A stretch of DNA of 64,000 bases from Aurantiacibacter zhengii (GTDB lineage Bacteria > Pseudomonadota > Alphaproteobacteria > Sphingomonadales > Sphingomonadaceae), in the NCBI RefSeq assembly GCF_003584125.1, contig NZ_QXFL01000009.1, positions 1-64,000 of the forward strand, given 5' to 3'. Both the position numbers and the translations under genes were made by a program. Shown in pieces: positions 55,747 to 64,000 of this stretch. Below the pieces are notes generated by a model. The model made no database searches, was not told the DNA's origin, and saw only the letters and a program-made list of their open reading frames with translations. Each line of letters begins with the position of its first letter. Position 1 is the first letter of the stretch.

Positions 55747-56663
55747 GCGAGAGCCCCGCGTTGCGAAACCGTGCGCGCGGCGCCCTGCTGGGCCTGGCCG
55801 TGGGAGACGCCGTTGGCACCACGCTGGAATTTGCCCCGCGCGACACCCTGCCAGCCCTTACCGATATGAGCGGCGGCGGCCCGTTCGGACTGAAGCCCGG
55901 ACAGTGGACCGACGATACCGCAATGGCGCTGGCATTGGCCGACAGCCTGGTAACGTGCGGCAGGCTTAACCCGTGCGACCTTGCCGAGCGGTTCGCATCG
56001 TGGATGGAGCATGGCGAATACAGCTGCACCGGGTCCTGCTTCGACATCGGCAACGCCACGCGGGAGGCGCTGCTGCGCTATCGCGAGCATGGGGAGCCGC
56101 TGGCCGGCTCCGACGACCCGCGCAGCGCCGGCAACGGATCGTTGATGCGGCTGGCGCCGGTGGCCATCCGGGGCGTACGCACCGGGGAGGGGCCGATGGC
56201 TGTCGCGGCGCGAACGCAAAGCCGGGTGACCCACGCAGCACGGGCCTGTCTGGATGCCTGCGAGGCATGGGCAACGGCCGTTCGAGCAGCAATTCTCGGC
56301 GCATCGTTCGAAGGTGCCTGCACCGCTGTAAGCCGTATCGACGCGGACGACCCGGCCGTCGCCGCGATCCTGCAAGGTCACTGGCGCGGCAAGATCCGGG
56401 ATCAGATCGCCAGCAGCGGCTATGTCGTTCATTCGCTGGAAGCCAGCTTCTGGTGCGTCGCACAGGGCGGAAGCTTTGCCGACATGGTGCTGCGCGCCGC
56501 GAACCTTGGCGACGATGCCGATACCACCGCAGCGATCACCGGCCAGCTGGCAGGCGCGCTCGCGGGCGAGGAGGGGATACCACAGGCTTGGCTGGATAAA
56601 CTGGCCTGGCGCGACCGCATCAGCGACCTGGCCGATGCCCTGCTGGACCGGGGCGAGTTCTAG
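55743..56663 (+). CDS. ADP-ribosylglycohydrolase-family protein (DraG/ARH-like)
   Basis: A 306-residue hydrolase that would remove ADP-ribose from modified proteins or metabolites. The family metal motifs are present: GLAVGDAVGTTLEF, then GQWTDDTAMALALAD and GNGSLMRLAPVAI, and at the end LGDDADTTAAITGQLAGA with the Asp residues that bind the two magnesium ions. The start is a GTG overlapping the preceding stop. No ADP-ribosyltransferase gene lies near it, so its target is unknown. Confidence 0.9.
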   Translation: MSESPALRNRARGALLGLAVGDAVGTTLEFAPRDTLPALTDMSGGGPFGLKPGQWTDDTAMALALADSLVTCGRLNPCDLAERFASWMEHGEYSCTGSCFDIGNATREALLRYREHGEPLAGSDDPRSAGNGSLMRLAPVAIRGVRTGEGPMAVAARTQSRVTHAARACLDACEAWATAVRAAILGASFEGACTAVSRIDADDPAVAAILQGHWRGKIRDQIASSGYVVHSLEASFWCVAQGGSFADMVLRAANLGDDADTTAAITGQLAGALAGEEGIPQAWLDKLAWRDRISDLADALLDRGEF

Positions 56664-57337
56664 ATCCACCGCCAGGCACCGGCAGGAATGCCTGCCAGGT
56701 GCAGGTGCGCCCAGGTAACTGCAAGCCACAGGGCGAGCGCGAGCAGCCACAGCAGCCACCCTGCGGATAGCACCCTGCCCCAGCGCGGCCAGTAGCTGGT
56801 CTTAGCTTCCCACGTTTTCCACGCCCCGCCCATCAGCGCTTCCTTCTTGCGGTCCTGCAGGTGTGCACCGACCAGCGCCAGCACGAGGATGGCGAGCGCG
56901 ACCACGTTGGTCCGCCAGGACCACCACAAGACAATATGCGACACCGCCCAGAGCGCGAAGCCCCACATCATCGGGTGACGGGTAACGGCAAAGACGCCCG
57001 TGGGTTCGCGCGTGCTGGCGATTGTCTCTGCCCTCGGCGCGGGCAAGGCAGGATTGGCACGAAACGAGCCCAGCAGCAGCACCAGCGCGACAACCGTCAG
57101 GGCGCTGGCGACGATCCAGCCGATCACGCCGCTGCCGCCCAGATAGCCTGCGGGTGCGGTCCCGAAGGCCGCGTTCATCCAGTAGAGGCAGGCCAGGGCC
57201 ACGATGGAATAGAGCGCCATGAAGCCGGTCGCGCCCAGCAGTTTGACCAGCGGTGCGCGCAGTGGGTGCGACAGGGCGAAATGGCTGCCGACAAAGGCCG
57301 TGCTGGCCGCGATCAGCGCTGCAAGCGATTCGTCCAT
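56660..57337 (-). CDS. NnrU-family integral membrane protein
   Basis: A 225-residue protein with about six hydrophobic helices. NnrU-like marks are FVGSHFALSHPLRAPLV at the start, FMALYSIVALACLYW, and the RHPMMWGFALWAVSHI motif near residue 118 shared with isoprenylcysteine-methyltransferase-like membrane proteins. NnrU was linked to nitric oxide reduction, but here no denitrification genes are adjacent, so function is open. Convergent with the ADP-ribosylglycohydrolase gene, overlapping four bases. Confidence 0.85.
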   Translation of the reverse strand: MDESLAALIAASTAFVGSHFALSHPLRAPLVKLLGATGFMALYSIVALACLYWMNAAFGTAPAGYLGGSGVIGWIVASALTVVALVLLLGSFRANPALPAPRAETIASTREPTGVFAVTRHPMMWGFALWAVSHIVLWWSWRTNVVALAILVLALVGAHLQDRKKEALMGGAWKTWEAKTSYWPRWGRVLSAGWLLWLLALALWLAVTWAHLHLAGIPAGAWRWI

Positions 57338-57453
57338 GCAAGCCCTCCCCTTTTTCGCGACAAAGGTATCACACGGCCTATCGTGGCGGGAAGCGCGGAT
57401 GCGAAAAGGGCGGAGCCATGCGGCCCCGCCCTCTCCCCCCTCTCAGGACGGCG

Positions 57454-58821
57454 TCACCGTTCGTAGGCGCGCGGGCGTTCGCTTTCGTCCAGCGTACGAT
57501 AGCGATCGCGCAGCCGCGTCTGGTGATTGGTGAGCGGTTGCTCAACGCCGTCCACGAAAACCCTGACAGGTGCAGAACTGGTTTCCAGCGGGTCTCCGTC
57601 CCAGACAACCAGGTCCCCGTGCGCCCCGGCGCTCAGCACGCCGACACGCCCGCCAAGCCCGGCAACTTCGGCGGCAACGGAGGTAATGGTGGCAAGCGCC
57701 TCGCCCCAGGTCAGGCCGGTGGCTCCGGGAACGCGGTTCAGCGCGACCATGTTGCCCGCCTGCTGGGGCAGGTTGCGCGGATGGTCGCCGCTGGAATCGT
57801 ATCCGCCAATGGCCACCCGGACGCCGGCATCGACCATGCGCCCGACATTGCTTTGCGTGGCGGCCAGTTGCTCGAACGAAACGGGCAGATCGCGCAAAGC
57901 AGCGGTGATCACCGGAACACCGGCCGCGGCAATCTGCTCCGCCACCATCCAGCCTTCGGCAGCGCCCACCAGCACCATGTCGAGCGCGGGGAATTCCTCG
58001 CGCAGGGCAAGGGCGGTCAGGATGTCACTGGCGCGTTCCACCTTGACGTAGAGCTTCTGCTCGCCGCGCACGACAGGCACCAGAGCGGCGGCATCGAAGC
58101 GCGTCAGCAGCACGTCGCCCTGACGGTCGACATTGTTGGGCCTGCGCGAATCGAGGCCCGGGAATTCCGGCTGGCCAGCGTCGCGGCTGCCGCTCCTGCT
58201 CTGGGCGTCCTGCTCGTAGGAGCCAGCCTCATGCAGGGCGTTGCGCAGCAGCGTGTGCACCGCCGTGCGGCTGCCCCCGGCGAGGCGCGCACCGCGTTCT
58301 CCGAATTCAACCACCTGGAACGCGCGCGGATGGCGCACGGCATCGAAATCGGCACCCAGGTCCACGATCGCGCCCTGACCGCCGAAGATCGATGCGCCCG
58401 CTTCCGGCATCACGCTGGCACGGGTGACACCGCCCGCACGGCTGTAGCCGAAATCCTGCGCCATCGGGTTGATGACGGGGGCCACGTCCAGTGCCGCGCT
58501 GAAAGGCGAATCGTCGGCGTCGACATCGTTGCTTTCCGACACCGCGTCGACGTCCACGAGGCCGAGGTTGGTGACCGAGGCGAACAGGCCGGGCGTGACC
58601 CAGGTGCCGCTGCCGTCGAGGACGGTGACACCGGCAGGCACGGCCACGCCGGTTCCCGCAGCCACGACGCGGCCGTTCTGCACGACGACGGTGGCGTTCT
58701 CTATCGGTTCACTACCATCGCCAAGTGCGACCGTGGCACCCGTGATGGCGACATTCTGCGCCAGCGCGGGCGAAGCGGTCAGCGCGGCGGCAGAGGCGGC
58801 AAGAGTGAGGAGGCGCTTCAT
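57454..58821 (-). CDS. Amidohydrolase-like exported protein lacking the HxH metal motif
   Basis: A 455-residue member of the amidohydrolase superfamily with a signal peptide (LTASPALAQ). Where active enzymes have the metal-binding HxH after the first strand (VTPGxxDxHxH), this one reads WVTPGLFASVTNLG, and the later His residues are also poorly kept, while GVLSAGAHGDLVVWDGDPLE at the end is normal. It is probably catalytically degenerate and may act as partner to the intact paralogue encoded by the overlapping upstream gene. Confidence 0.85.
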   Translation of the reverse strand: MKRLLTLAASAAALTASPALAQNVAITGATVALGDGSEPIENATVVVQNGRVVAAGTGVAVPAGVTVLDGSGTWVTPGLFASVTNLGLVDVDAVSESNDVDADDSPFSAALDVAPVINPMAQDFGYSRAGGVTRASVMPEAGASIFGGQGAIVDLGADFDAVRHPRAFQVVEFGERGARLAGGSRTAVHTLLRNALHEAGSYEQDAQSRSGSRDAGQPEFPGLDSRRPNNVDRQGDVLLTRFDAAALVPVVRGEQKLYVKVERASDILTALALREEFPALDMVLVGAAEGWMVAEQIAAAGVPVITAALRDLPVSFEQLAATQSNVGRMVDAGVRVAIGGYDSSGDHPRNLPQQAGNMVALNRVPGATGLTWGEALATITSVAAEVAGLGGRVGVLSAGAHGDLVVWDGDPLETSSAPVRVFVDGVEQPLTNHQTRLRDRYRTLDESERPRAYER

Positions 58822-60212
58822 TTCACATCTCCTTCACCCGGCTGGCCCAGCTCGAAATCGCTGACAGGCCGCATGCGCGGATCGTTCATGTCGTACATCA
58901 CCGCGCCATCGATCCAGACCATCTCGGGCCGCGAATAGATGCTGAGCGGGTCGCCGTTCCACAGCACCACGTCCGCCATCTTGCCCGCCTCCAGGCTGCC
59001 GGTCATGTCGGCAATGCCCATGGCGCGGGCAGCATTGAGGGTAATCCAGCTGATCACGTCGGCATCGGCGATTTCGATACCCATGCGACGGCCGTCGGCC
59101 TGCGCCTTGGCGGCTTCCTGGTTCAGGCGCTGGATGCCGTTCTCGTCGTCCGAGTGGATTACCACGCAGGCGCCCTGGTTGTGGATCAGCGCGGCGTTTT
59201 CCGGAATGGCGTCGTAGGCTTCCATCTTGAAGCCGTACCAGTCGGCCCAGACCGCGCTGCATACGTCGTTGTCGCGCAGCATGTCGGCGATCTTGTAGCT
59301 TTCCACCGCGTGGTGGAACGCAGTGACCTGGTAGCCGAATTCGTCGGCCATGCTCATCACCAGCGCCATTTCATCGGCACGGTAGCAGTGGTTCTGGATC
59401 AGGATGTCGCCGTTCAGCACGCCGGCAAGGGTTTCCATGGCCAGATCACGGTCCGGATTTTCCTCGGCTGCATATTCCTGCGCCGCAATCCAGGTTTCGC
59501 GGTTAACGGCGAAATTGCCCATGCGGGTGGAGGGCATGCGGCCGCGGCCACCATAGACACGCTTGGGATTTTCCCCGCAGGCCATCTTCATCGAATAGGG
59601 AGCGCCGGGGAACTTCATGCCCTGCACGGTGCGGCTGGGCACGTTCTTCAGCGTGACCGAGCGACCGCCCATCAGGTTGGCCGAGCCGGGCAGGATCTGC
59701 AGGCTGGTGATCCCGCCGTTGGCCAGCGCGCGGCTGAAACCGGGGTCCTGCGGCCAGACCGAATGCTCGGCCCAGACCTCTGGTGTGGTGGGGTCCGTCG
59801 CTTCGTTGCCGTCGCTGTGCGCCTGCACCGATGGGGTAGGATAGTCGCCCAGGTGCGAGTGGATGTCGATGATGCCCGGCGTCACGAAACGGCCCGTGCC
59901 GTCCACGCGGGTATATCCGGCGGGGATGGCAAGGTCCGCTCCGCCAATGCCGACCACTTCGCCGTCGGCGAACAGCACCACGCCATTTTCGATCATGCCG
60001 CCTGCGCCATCGTAGATCGTGGCGCCGACGATGGCCGTCGGCACGCCCGGATAACGCTCGTAAGTGGAGGCATAGGGCTCGTCCCCCGCGGCAGCCGAAG
60101 CGGCCACGGCGGGACGATCATTGCCCGATGCCGCGGTGCAACCCGCAAGAGCGAGCGCTGCGGCGGTGAGGAGCAGGACGGATGGACCGCCCTTTTTCAA
60201 GTAACGACCCAT
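58818..60212 (-). CDS. Amidohydrolase lipoprotein (dipeptidase/imidazolonepropionase-like)
   Basis: A 464-residue hydrolase with a lipobox (AALALAGC, Cys near residue 25), thus anchored to a membrane facing the periplasm. The metal motif FVTPGIIDIHSHLGDY contains HxH; NHCYRADE, TAFHHAVESYK and VVIHSDDEN carry further ligands. The C-terminal MADVVLWNGDPL is characteristic. It follows the peptide transporter gene by six bases and overlaps the degenerate paralogue gene, so the three form an operon for peptide or amide scavenging (inference). Confidence 0.88.
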   Translation of the reverse strand: MGRYLKKGGPSVLLLTAAALALAGCTAASGNDRPAVAASAAAGDEPYASTYERYPGVPTAIVGATIYDGAGGMIENGVVLFADGEVVGIGGADLAIPAGYTRVDGTGRFVTPGIIDIHSHLGDYPTPSVQAHSDGNEATDPTTPEVWAEHSVWPQDPGFSRALANGGITSLQILPGSANLMGGRSVTLKNVPSRTVQGMKFPGAPYSMKMACGENPKRVYGGRGRMPSTRMGNFAVNRETWIAAQEYAAEENPDRDLAMETLAGVLNGDILIQNHCYRADEMALVMSMADEFGYQVTAFHHAVESYKIADMLRDNDVCSAVWADWYGFKMEAYDAIPENAALIHNQGACVVIHSDDENGIQRLNQEAAKAQADGRRMGIEIADADVISWITLNAARAMGIADMTGSLEAGKMADVVLWNGDPLSIYSRPEMVWIDGAVMYDMNDPRMRPVSDFELGQPGEGDVK

Positions 60213-60218
60213 TCTCGC

Positions 60219-61856
60219 TTATCCCTTCGGCCTGGTAGAGGGGTGAATGCCAGCTTCCTGCTGCTCCAGCCCGGCACCGGACTGGCCTTCCAGGTCATCA
60301 CCCACGTCATCGTCGCCCAGCGTGTCGAGGTGCATCAGCTTCTTCACCCAGCGGGCGATGATGATGACCACGATGCCCACGCCGATCGCGACCCAGCCGA
60401 TCTGTTCGTAGATGGCCATCGTGCCCTCGCGGGTCATTTCGCCATCCTCGCCGCCGGTGGCAGCGCCGATCATGCCGGCCACGAAGTTGCCGCCCGCCGT
60501 GGCGAAGAACCACGCGCCCATGATGAGCGATGCGAGGTGACGCGGGGCCAGCCGGTTCATGGCCGAGAGGCCGACCGGGCTGAGGCACAGCTCACCCGTG
60601 GTGTGGAACAGGTAGATGCCGAACAGGAAGATCACCGGGATCAGTTCGTTCGCGCCGACCGTTGCCGCGCCCCACACGAGGACGAGGAAGCCGAAGCCCA
60701 GCTGGACAAGGCCGAGACCGAACTTCGCCGGGGTGGAAGGCTCCAGCCCGCGGCGGCCCAGCCAGGTCCACAGGCCCGCGAAAACGGGGGCCAGCAGGAT
60801 GATGTAGATGGGGTTGATCGACTGGAAGATAGGCGCAGGCACGCCGCCCAGATCGATGAACCTGTCGGTGAAAAGGTTGAGCGAGCCACCCGCCTGTTCG
60901 AACAGGCCCCAGAACAGCGGCTGCAGCGCGATCAGGAACAGGATGGCGAACATGCGTTCACGCGGGTGCTTGTCGAGCTTGAAAGCTTCGAACAGCACAT
61001 AGCCCAGCAGCGCCACGCCGCAGACCAGCATGAGCCCGCCGACGACGGACTGGTACTGGATGAGCAGCCACATGATCGCCACGCCAACGGCGCCCACGGC
61101 ATACATGGTCCATTCGGTACCCTTTGCGAGCGGACGGGGCGGTTCGCCCTGGCCCAGCAACAGGGGCTTGCCGAGGATGAAGACAACCAGGCCGAGCAGC
61201 ATGCCGATGCCGGCGGCGCCGAAGCCATAGGCCCAGCCGATGGTGGTGCCCAGGTAGCCCGCGATGATCGTACCGATCGCCGCGCCGACGTTAATGCCCA
61301 TGTAGAAGATGGTGTAGGCACCGTCGCGGCGCACGTCGGTACGCGGGTAAAGCTGGCCCACGATCACCGAGATGTTGGCCTTCAGGAAGCCCGAACCCAC
61401 GATGATGAAGCTGAGCGCGAGCCAGAAGATGTTGATCGTCGCATCGTCCTGCCCGCCGGTCCCTTCGAACGCCATGAAGAAGTGGCCCAGGGTAAGCAGC
61501 ACGGCGCCGAACAGCACCGCCTTGCGCTGACCCAGGTAACGGTCGGCCAGCCAGCCGCCCAATACCGGCGTGATATACACGAGGCTGACATAGGCGCCGT
61601 AGATGATGTTGGAGGCGCTGTCGTTGAACAGCCAGTGCTGCGTCAGGTAGAAGATCAGCAGCGCGCGCATGCCGTAGTAGGAGAACCGCTCCCACATTTC
61701 GGCGAAGAACAGGATGTAGAGGCCCTTTGGATGGCCGCCGACTTCGGGCTGCTTGCGCGTGACAGCCCAGGCGCCTGCCAGCAGGAACAGCGCCAGCACA
61801 ACGGAAGCGATCGCGACAATCCAGTCGCCCTCGTTCCAGGAGGCCAAATCTTTCAT
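60219..61856 (-). CDS. Proton-dependent peptide transporter (POT/PTR2 family)
   Basis: A 545-residue transporter with about 14 helices that imports di- and tripeptides with protons. The family signature EMWERFSYYGMRALLIFYL (ExxERFxYY) is near residue 55, and GGWLADRYLGQRKAV, FYMGINVGAAIG and the late FHTTGELCLSPVGL follow. First gene of a leftward operon with two amidohydrolases. The GntR regulator gene is divergent, 175 bases away, and may control it. Confidence 0.93.
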   Translation of the reverse strand: MKDLASWNEGDWIVAIASVVLALFLLAGAWAVTRKQPEVGGHPKGLYILFFAEMWERFSYYGMRALLIFYLTQHWLFNDSASNIIYGAYVSLVYITPVLGGWLADRYLGQRKAVLFGAVLLTLGHFFMAFEGTGGQDDATINIFWLALSFIIVGSGFLKANISVIVGQLYPRTDVRRDGAYTIFYMGINVGAAIGTIIAGYLGTTIGWAYGFGAAGIGMLLGLVVFILGKPLLLGQGEPPRPLAKGTEWTMYAVGAVGVAIMWLLIQYQSVVGGLMLVCGVALLGYVLFEAFKLDKHPRERMFAILFLIALQPLFWGLFEQAGGSLNLFTDRFIDLGGVPAPIFQSINPIYIILLAPVFAGLWTWLGRRGLEPSTPAKFGLGLVQLGFGFLVLVWGAATVGANELIPVIFLFGIYLFHTTGELCLSPVGLSAMNRLAPRHLASLIMGAWFFATAGGNFVAGMIGAATGGEDGEMTREGTMAIYEQIGWVAIGVGIVVIIIARWVKKLMHLDTLGDDDVGDDLEGQSGAGLEQQEAGIHPSTRPKG

Positions 61857-62031
61857 TATGTCTTCCCCGAGATGTTTATTCTTTCACCCCGCGCTCCACC
61901 GGCGCGAAAGAAGGCACCCTAGCGATTGTTTTTTGCATGTGAAGCCAAGTTGCGCCTGAAACTGAATTTTGTTTGGCCAATACCGGGCCTTTGCTTGACC
62001 TGACCCGCTGTATTATGGCAGTGTGGCACCT

Positions 62032-62370
62032 ATGGTCGATACCCGTCCCGTCTATCTCCGCCTGCGCGAGCAGATCGCCGCGGCCATCATCGATGGCAGT
62101 TACGCGGAAGGGGAAATGCTGCCGTCCGTGCGCGCCTTCGCGGCGGAGCAGGGCGCCAACCCCCTCACCGTGGCGAAAGCCTACCAGCAATTCCAGGCAG
62201 ACGGCCTGATCCGCGTGCAGCGCGGCGTTGGCATGTTCGTGCGCGAGGGCGCTGCAGACCACCTGCGCCAGGCGGAGCGAGCGGCGTTCCTGCAGGAAGA
62301 ATGGCCGGAAATTCGCACCCGTATCGAGCGCCTTGGCCTGACACCGGCGGAATTGCTCGATCATGCCTAG
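62032..62370 (+). CDS. GntR-family regulator, short YtrA type
   Basis: A 112-residue protein. The winged helix reads YLRLREQIAAAIIDGSY, GEMLPSVRAFAAEQGANPLT and VAKAYQQFQADGLIRVQRGVG, followed by only about 40 residues, the size of YtrA-type regulators that lack a ligand domain. The ATG at 62032 is used; a GTG at 62023 is in frame. The ribosome site is weak. Divergent from the peptide transporter operon. Confidence 0.88.
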   Translation: MVDTRPVYLRLREQIAAAIIDGSYAEGEMLPSVRAFAAEQGANPLTVAKAYQQFQADGLIRVQRGVGMFVREGAADHLRQAERAAFLQEEWPEIRTRIERLGLTPAELLDHA

Positions 62371-62529
62371 GCATTCCAGTTAATCTGCCATTATCAACAA
62401 ATGTCTATCATGATTGCGCTGGAGCGAAGGTTCTGGCACTTTGGAATGAATACGCGGCGCCTCGGGTCGGGCGCATGGATGAACGAAGCTGCAAGACGGT
62501 GCGGCTAGTGCCTTCAAGGGGGGATACAC

Positions 62530-62814
62530 ATGATCAGGTCCGAACTTCTCCAAGCCCTCTCGGCTGACAACCCCGACCTGCGGCCCGAGGAGGTCGAGCA
62601 GGTCGTCGATATCTTCTTCGAGGAGATTTCCCAGCGCCTTGCCGAAGGCGGCCGGGTGGAGCTGCGCGGTTTCGGTACTTTCTCCACGCGCGAACGCGAT
62701 TCCCGTACCGGGCGAAACCCGCGCACCGGCGAAACGGTGGAAGTGCCTGCCAAGCGGGTGCCTTATTTCAAGCCGGGCAAGGAAATGCGCGAGCGCCTAA
62801 ATCCCGACGGGTAG
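62530..62814 (+). CDS. ihfB: Integration host factor beta subunit
   Basis: A 94-residue DNA-bending protein. The HU/IHF fold is clear: [49 protein letters not shown], the DNA-intercalating [15 protein letters not shown] (with Pro in the beta-arm) and [19 protein letters not shown] lies upstream of the ATG. It pairs with an alpha subunit encoded elsewhere. A strong hairpin follows. Confidence 0.95.
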   Translation: MIRSELLQALSADNPDLRPEEVEQVVDIFFEEISQRLAEGGRVELRGFGTFSTRERDSRTGRNPRTGETVEVPAKRVPYFKPGKEMRERLNPDG

Positions 62815-62833
62815 TCGCCGGTTTCCCACGACG

Positions 62834-62885
62834 ATGAAGCAGCAGGGGCGCGGACTTTTCGAAGTCTGCGCCCCTGCTGCTTCAT
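62834..62885. terminator. Long near-perfect hairpin between convergent genes
   Basis: Arms 62834-62857 and 62862-62885 (24 bases each, one G-T pair) enclose a TTCG loop. The sequence after it is tgcttttg on the plus strand. It separates ihfB from the convergent gene at 62916, so it can end both transcripts. Confidence 0.85.
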
Positions 62886-62915
62886 GCTTTTGATCGCCAG
62901 GTCAATTTCGTCAGG

Positions 62916-63317
62916 TCAGATGCGCCAGGCGACGAAATTGGCCGCGTAGCTGCGATTGCCTGCTACGGCGGTGCAGGCGATGGTGGAGAGGCGATCGTCA
63001 GCCTCGTAAAGCTGGCATAGTCCGCGCGCCTCTTCCGGCCCGCGTCCGCGCAGCACGATGGCATCCACCGTCAGCCGGTCACCGTCCCAATGGCCGCGAA
63101 ACTGCATCTGCTGGCCCGTACCGCGGGTGACGAAGGCCACGCCGCCTTCGGCCACAATGGCGCGATTGCATATGGCGAGCACCGTGCCCGTCTCTGCCGC
63201 CCGTTCGCGCACGGCATCGGGATAGGTGCAGCGACCGTCGAAAGTGTCGGGGGGCTGGGCGTCGGCCACGAACTGCGCGGCCAGCAGGAGAGCGAGGTGC
63301 AGCATGCATTCGGACAT
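62916..63317 (-). CDS. Uncharacterised exported protein
   Basis: A 133-residue product with an N-terminal hydrophobic segment (MLHLALLLAAQFVADA) followed by a Cys-containing mature part: FDGRCTYPD, LAICNRAIV, GLCQLYEADD and LSTIACTAVAGN give four Cys that may form two disulfides. No family recognised. The start is either 63317 or 63305; both keep the signal peptide. Confidence 0.6.
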   Translation of the reverse strand: MSECMLHLALLLAAQFVADAQPPDTFDGRCTYPDAVRERAAETGTVLAICNRAIVAEGGVAFVTRGTGQQMQFRGHWDGDRLTVDAIVLRGRGPEEARGLCQLYEADDRLSTIACTAVAGNRSYAANFVAWRI

Positions 63318-63477
63318 GCTCCCGATTCGCGATGCGCGCAACAGCGGTAACCATGATTCCAAGTGCCTGCGCCGCCACCGAAATTCGCGGCATCTGCGCT
63401 TGGTCCGGACATTAATCCACCCGCGCGAGCGCTAGGCCATTGCAGCGGGCGGGTGCGGATTATAGGCAGCGCGGGTA

Positions 63478-63563
63478 GCGGGCGTGGCGGAATGGTAGAC
63501 GCCGGGGACTTAAAATCCCCTGTCCTTTGAGACGTGCGGGTTCGAGTCCCGCCGCCCGCACCA
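63478..63563 (+). tRNA. tRNA-Leu (anticodon TAA)
   Basis: Acceptor stem GCGGGCG pairs with CGCCCGC, followed by A and an encoded CCA. The anticodon loop CTTAAAA in the stem GGGGA/TCCCC gives TAA (codon TTA). A long variable arm, as required for a class II tRNA, lies between positions 63521 and 63537. Confidence 0.97.
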
Positions 63564-63747
63564 CCCTCAACCTGACATCCCCCGTGCCGGCGGACGCATT
63601 GGCGGTCACACAGGTAACCTGCCTGGTAACCATCAATTACAGGGAAATACGCATGGAAGGCCGATACTTTTGGAAGGGATGAGACAATAGGATCGCGGCT
63701 CGTCAGCAAGGGTAGCCAGCCGGCCAACCTGGAGACATGGGGATCAT

Positions 63748-64000
63748 ATGGGCAACGCCTTACACGTCGACGAGACGCAGCCTTCCGCGCGCCTCGCCTC
63801 GCCTACCGACATCGAACAGCGCGACGCGCCGCGCTACACGCTGCTGATCCGCGCAGCCAAGCTCGTCTGCGAGGCTGGCGAGTACCTGTGCGTGATCCGC
63901 GACGTTTCCGAGAGCGGGATCAGCGTGCGTACCTTCCACCGGTTGCCTGAAGCGCAAGGCATGGTGGTGGAACTGCAGAACGGTGACCGGCACGAACTGG
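63748..64000 (+). CDS. PilZ-domain protein, N-terminal part (cut by window end)
   Basis: The first 84 codons of a protein. After a 20-residue leader the sequence EQRDAPRYTLLIRAAKLVC continues into a strand pattern with RDVSESGISVRTFHRLP, fitting the PilZ fold (Arg-rich entry and D-x-S-x3-G motif) that binds cyclic di-GMP in many proteins. The second half of the domain is outside the window, so c-di-GMP binding cannot be judged. GGGGATC precedes the ATG. Confidence 0.75.
   Translation, partial: MGNALHVDETQPSARLASPTDIEQRDAPRYTLLIRAAKLVCEAGEYLCVIRDVSESGISVRTFHRLPEAQGMVVELQNGDRHEL

Noticed and set aside
55743..56663. DarTG-like ADP-ribosylation toxin-antitoxin
   Set aside because: The protein is DraG/ARH-type, not macrodomain-type, and no DarT-like transferase is present.
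59154..61922. 922-codon plus-strand open frame
   Set aside because: It runs antisense to two well-supported genes (amidohydrolase and POT transporter) and its composition is His/Asp/Gln-rich, typical of a shadow frame.

Overview
The window looks like a sphingomonad (Alphaproteobacteria, Sphingomonadales; most probably Erythrobacteraceae). The evidence is the gene style of the GC-rich right part: purH, dxs, a Zur-type regulator, ihfB, TonB receptors next to tryptophan-halogenase-like genes, and many ATGA/GTGA start-stop overlaps. This assignment is an inference from gene content; no rRNA gene is present.

Layout. (1) 1-3892 is a stack of insertion sequences: an IS3-family transposase gene split by an IS110-family element, followed by a damaged IS66 element whose second gene is intact. 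(2) 4224-20741 is an aromatic catabolic island of visibly lower GC. One long leftward operon encodes a two-subunit Rieske ring-hydroxylating oxygenase, a thiolase-like protein with a DUF35 partner, an acyl-CoA ligase and a complete catechol meta-cleavage pathway: C23O, both the hydrolase and the dehydrogenase/tautomerase/decarboxylase branches, hydratase, aldolase and acylating acetaldehyde dehydrogenase. It ends with a [2Fe-2S] ferredoxin and, after a gap, a ferredoxin reductase. A second CoA ligase is divergent, and a TetR regulator follows. The expected outcome is aromatic acid -> catechol -> 2-hydroxymuconic semialdehyde -> pyruvate + acetyl-CoA. (3) 21987-25154 is a graveyard of IS3 and IS21 pieces, the C-terminal end of a Ti-type conjugative relaxase TraA and an intact DUF6118 gene. 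(4) 25217-27011 holds two unrecognised leftward genes, a one-TM protein and a PIN-like protein. (5) A tRNA-Arg(CCG) at 27261-27337 has its 3' end facing the accessory DNA, so it is a plausible island attachment site.

(6) 27467-43205 is a maltodextrin/alpha-glucan utilisation locus. It contains a LacI regulator, a TonB-dependent receptor, an MFS sugar transporter, three GH13 enzymes, a GH97 enzyme and two flavin-dependent tryptophan-halogenase-like proteins. The inferred flow is outer-membrane uptake, periplasmic cleavage, inner-membrane import and cytoplasmic glucosidase action. Two matching palindromic sites (ATACGNATG core) sit in front of the receptor gene and the transporter gene and are good candidates for the LacI operators.

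(7) 43202-64000 is mostly ordinary chromosome: an M20 amidohydrolase; a DAG-kinase-like protein coupled to a nucleotidyltransferase-like protein; rpe with a heparinase-like gene; purH; msrA; zur; dxs; an alpha/beta hydrolase with an ADP-ribosylglycohydrolase; an NnrU-like membrane protein; two amidohydrolases with a POT peptide transporter and a small GntR regulator; ihfB with a strong hairpin; tRNA-Leu(TAA); and the start of a PilZ-domain gene cut by the window end.
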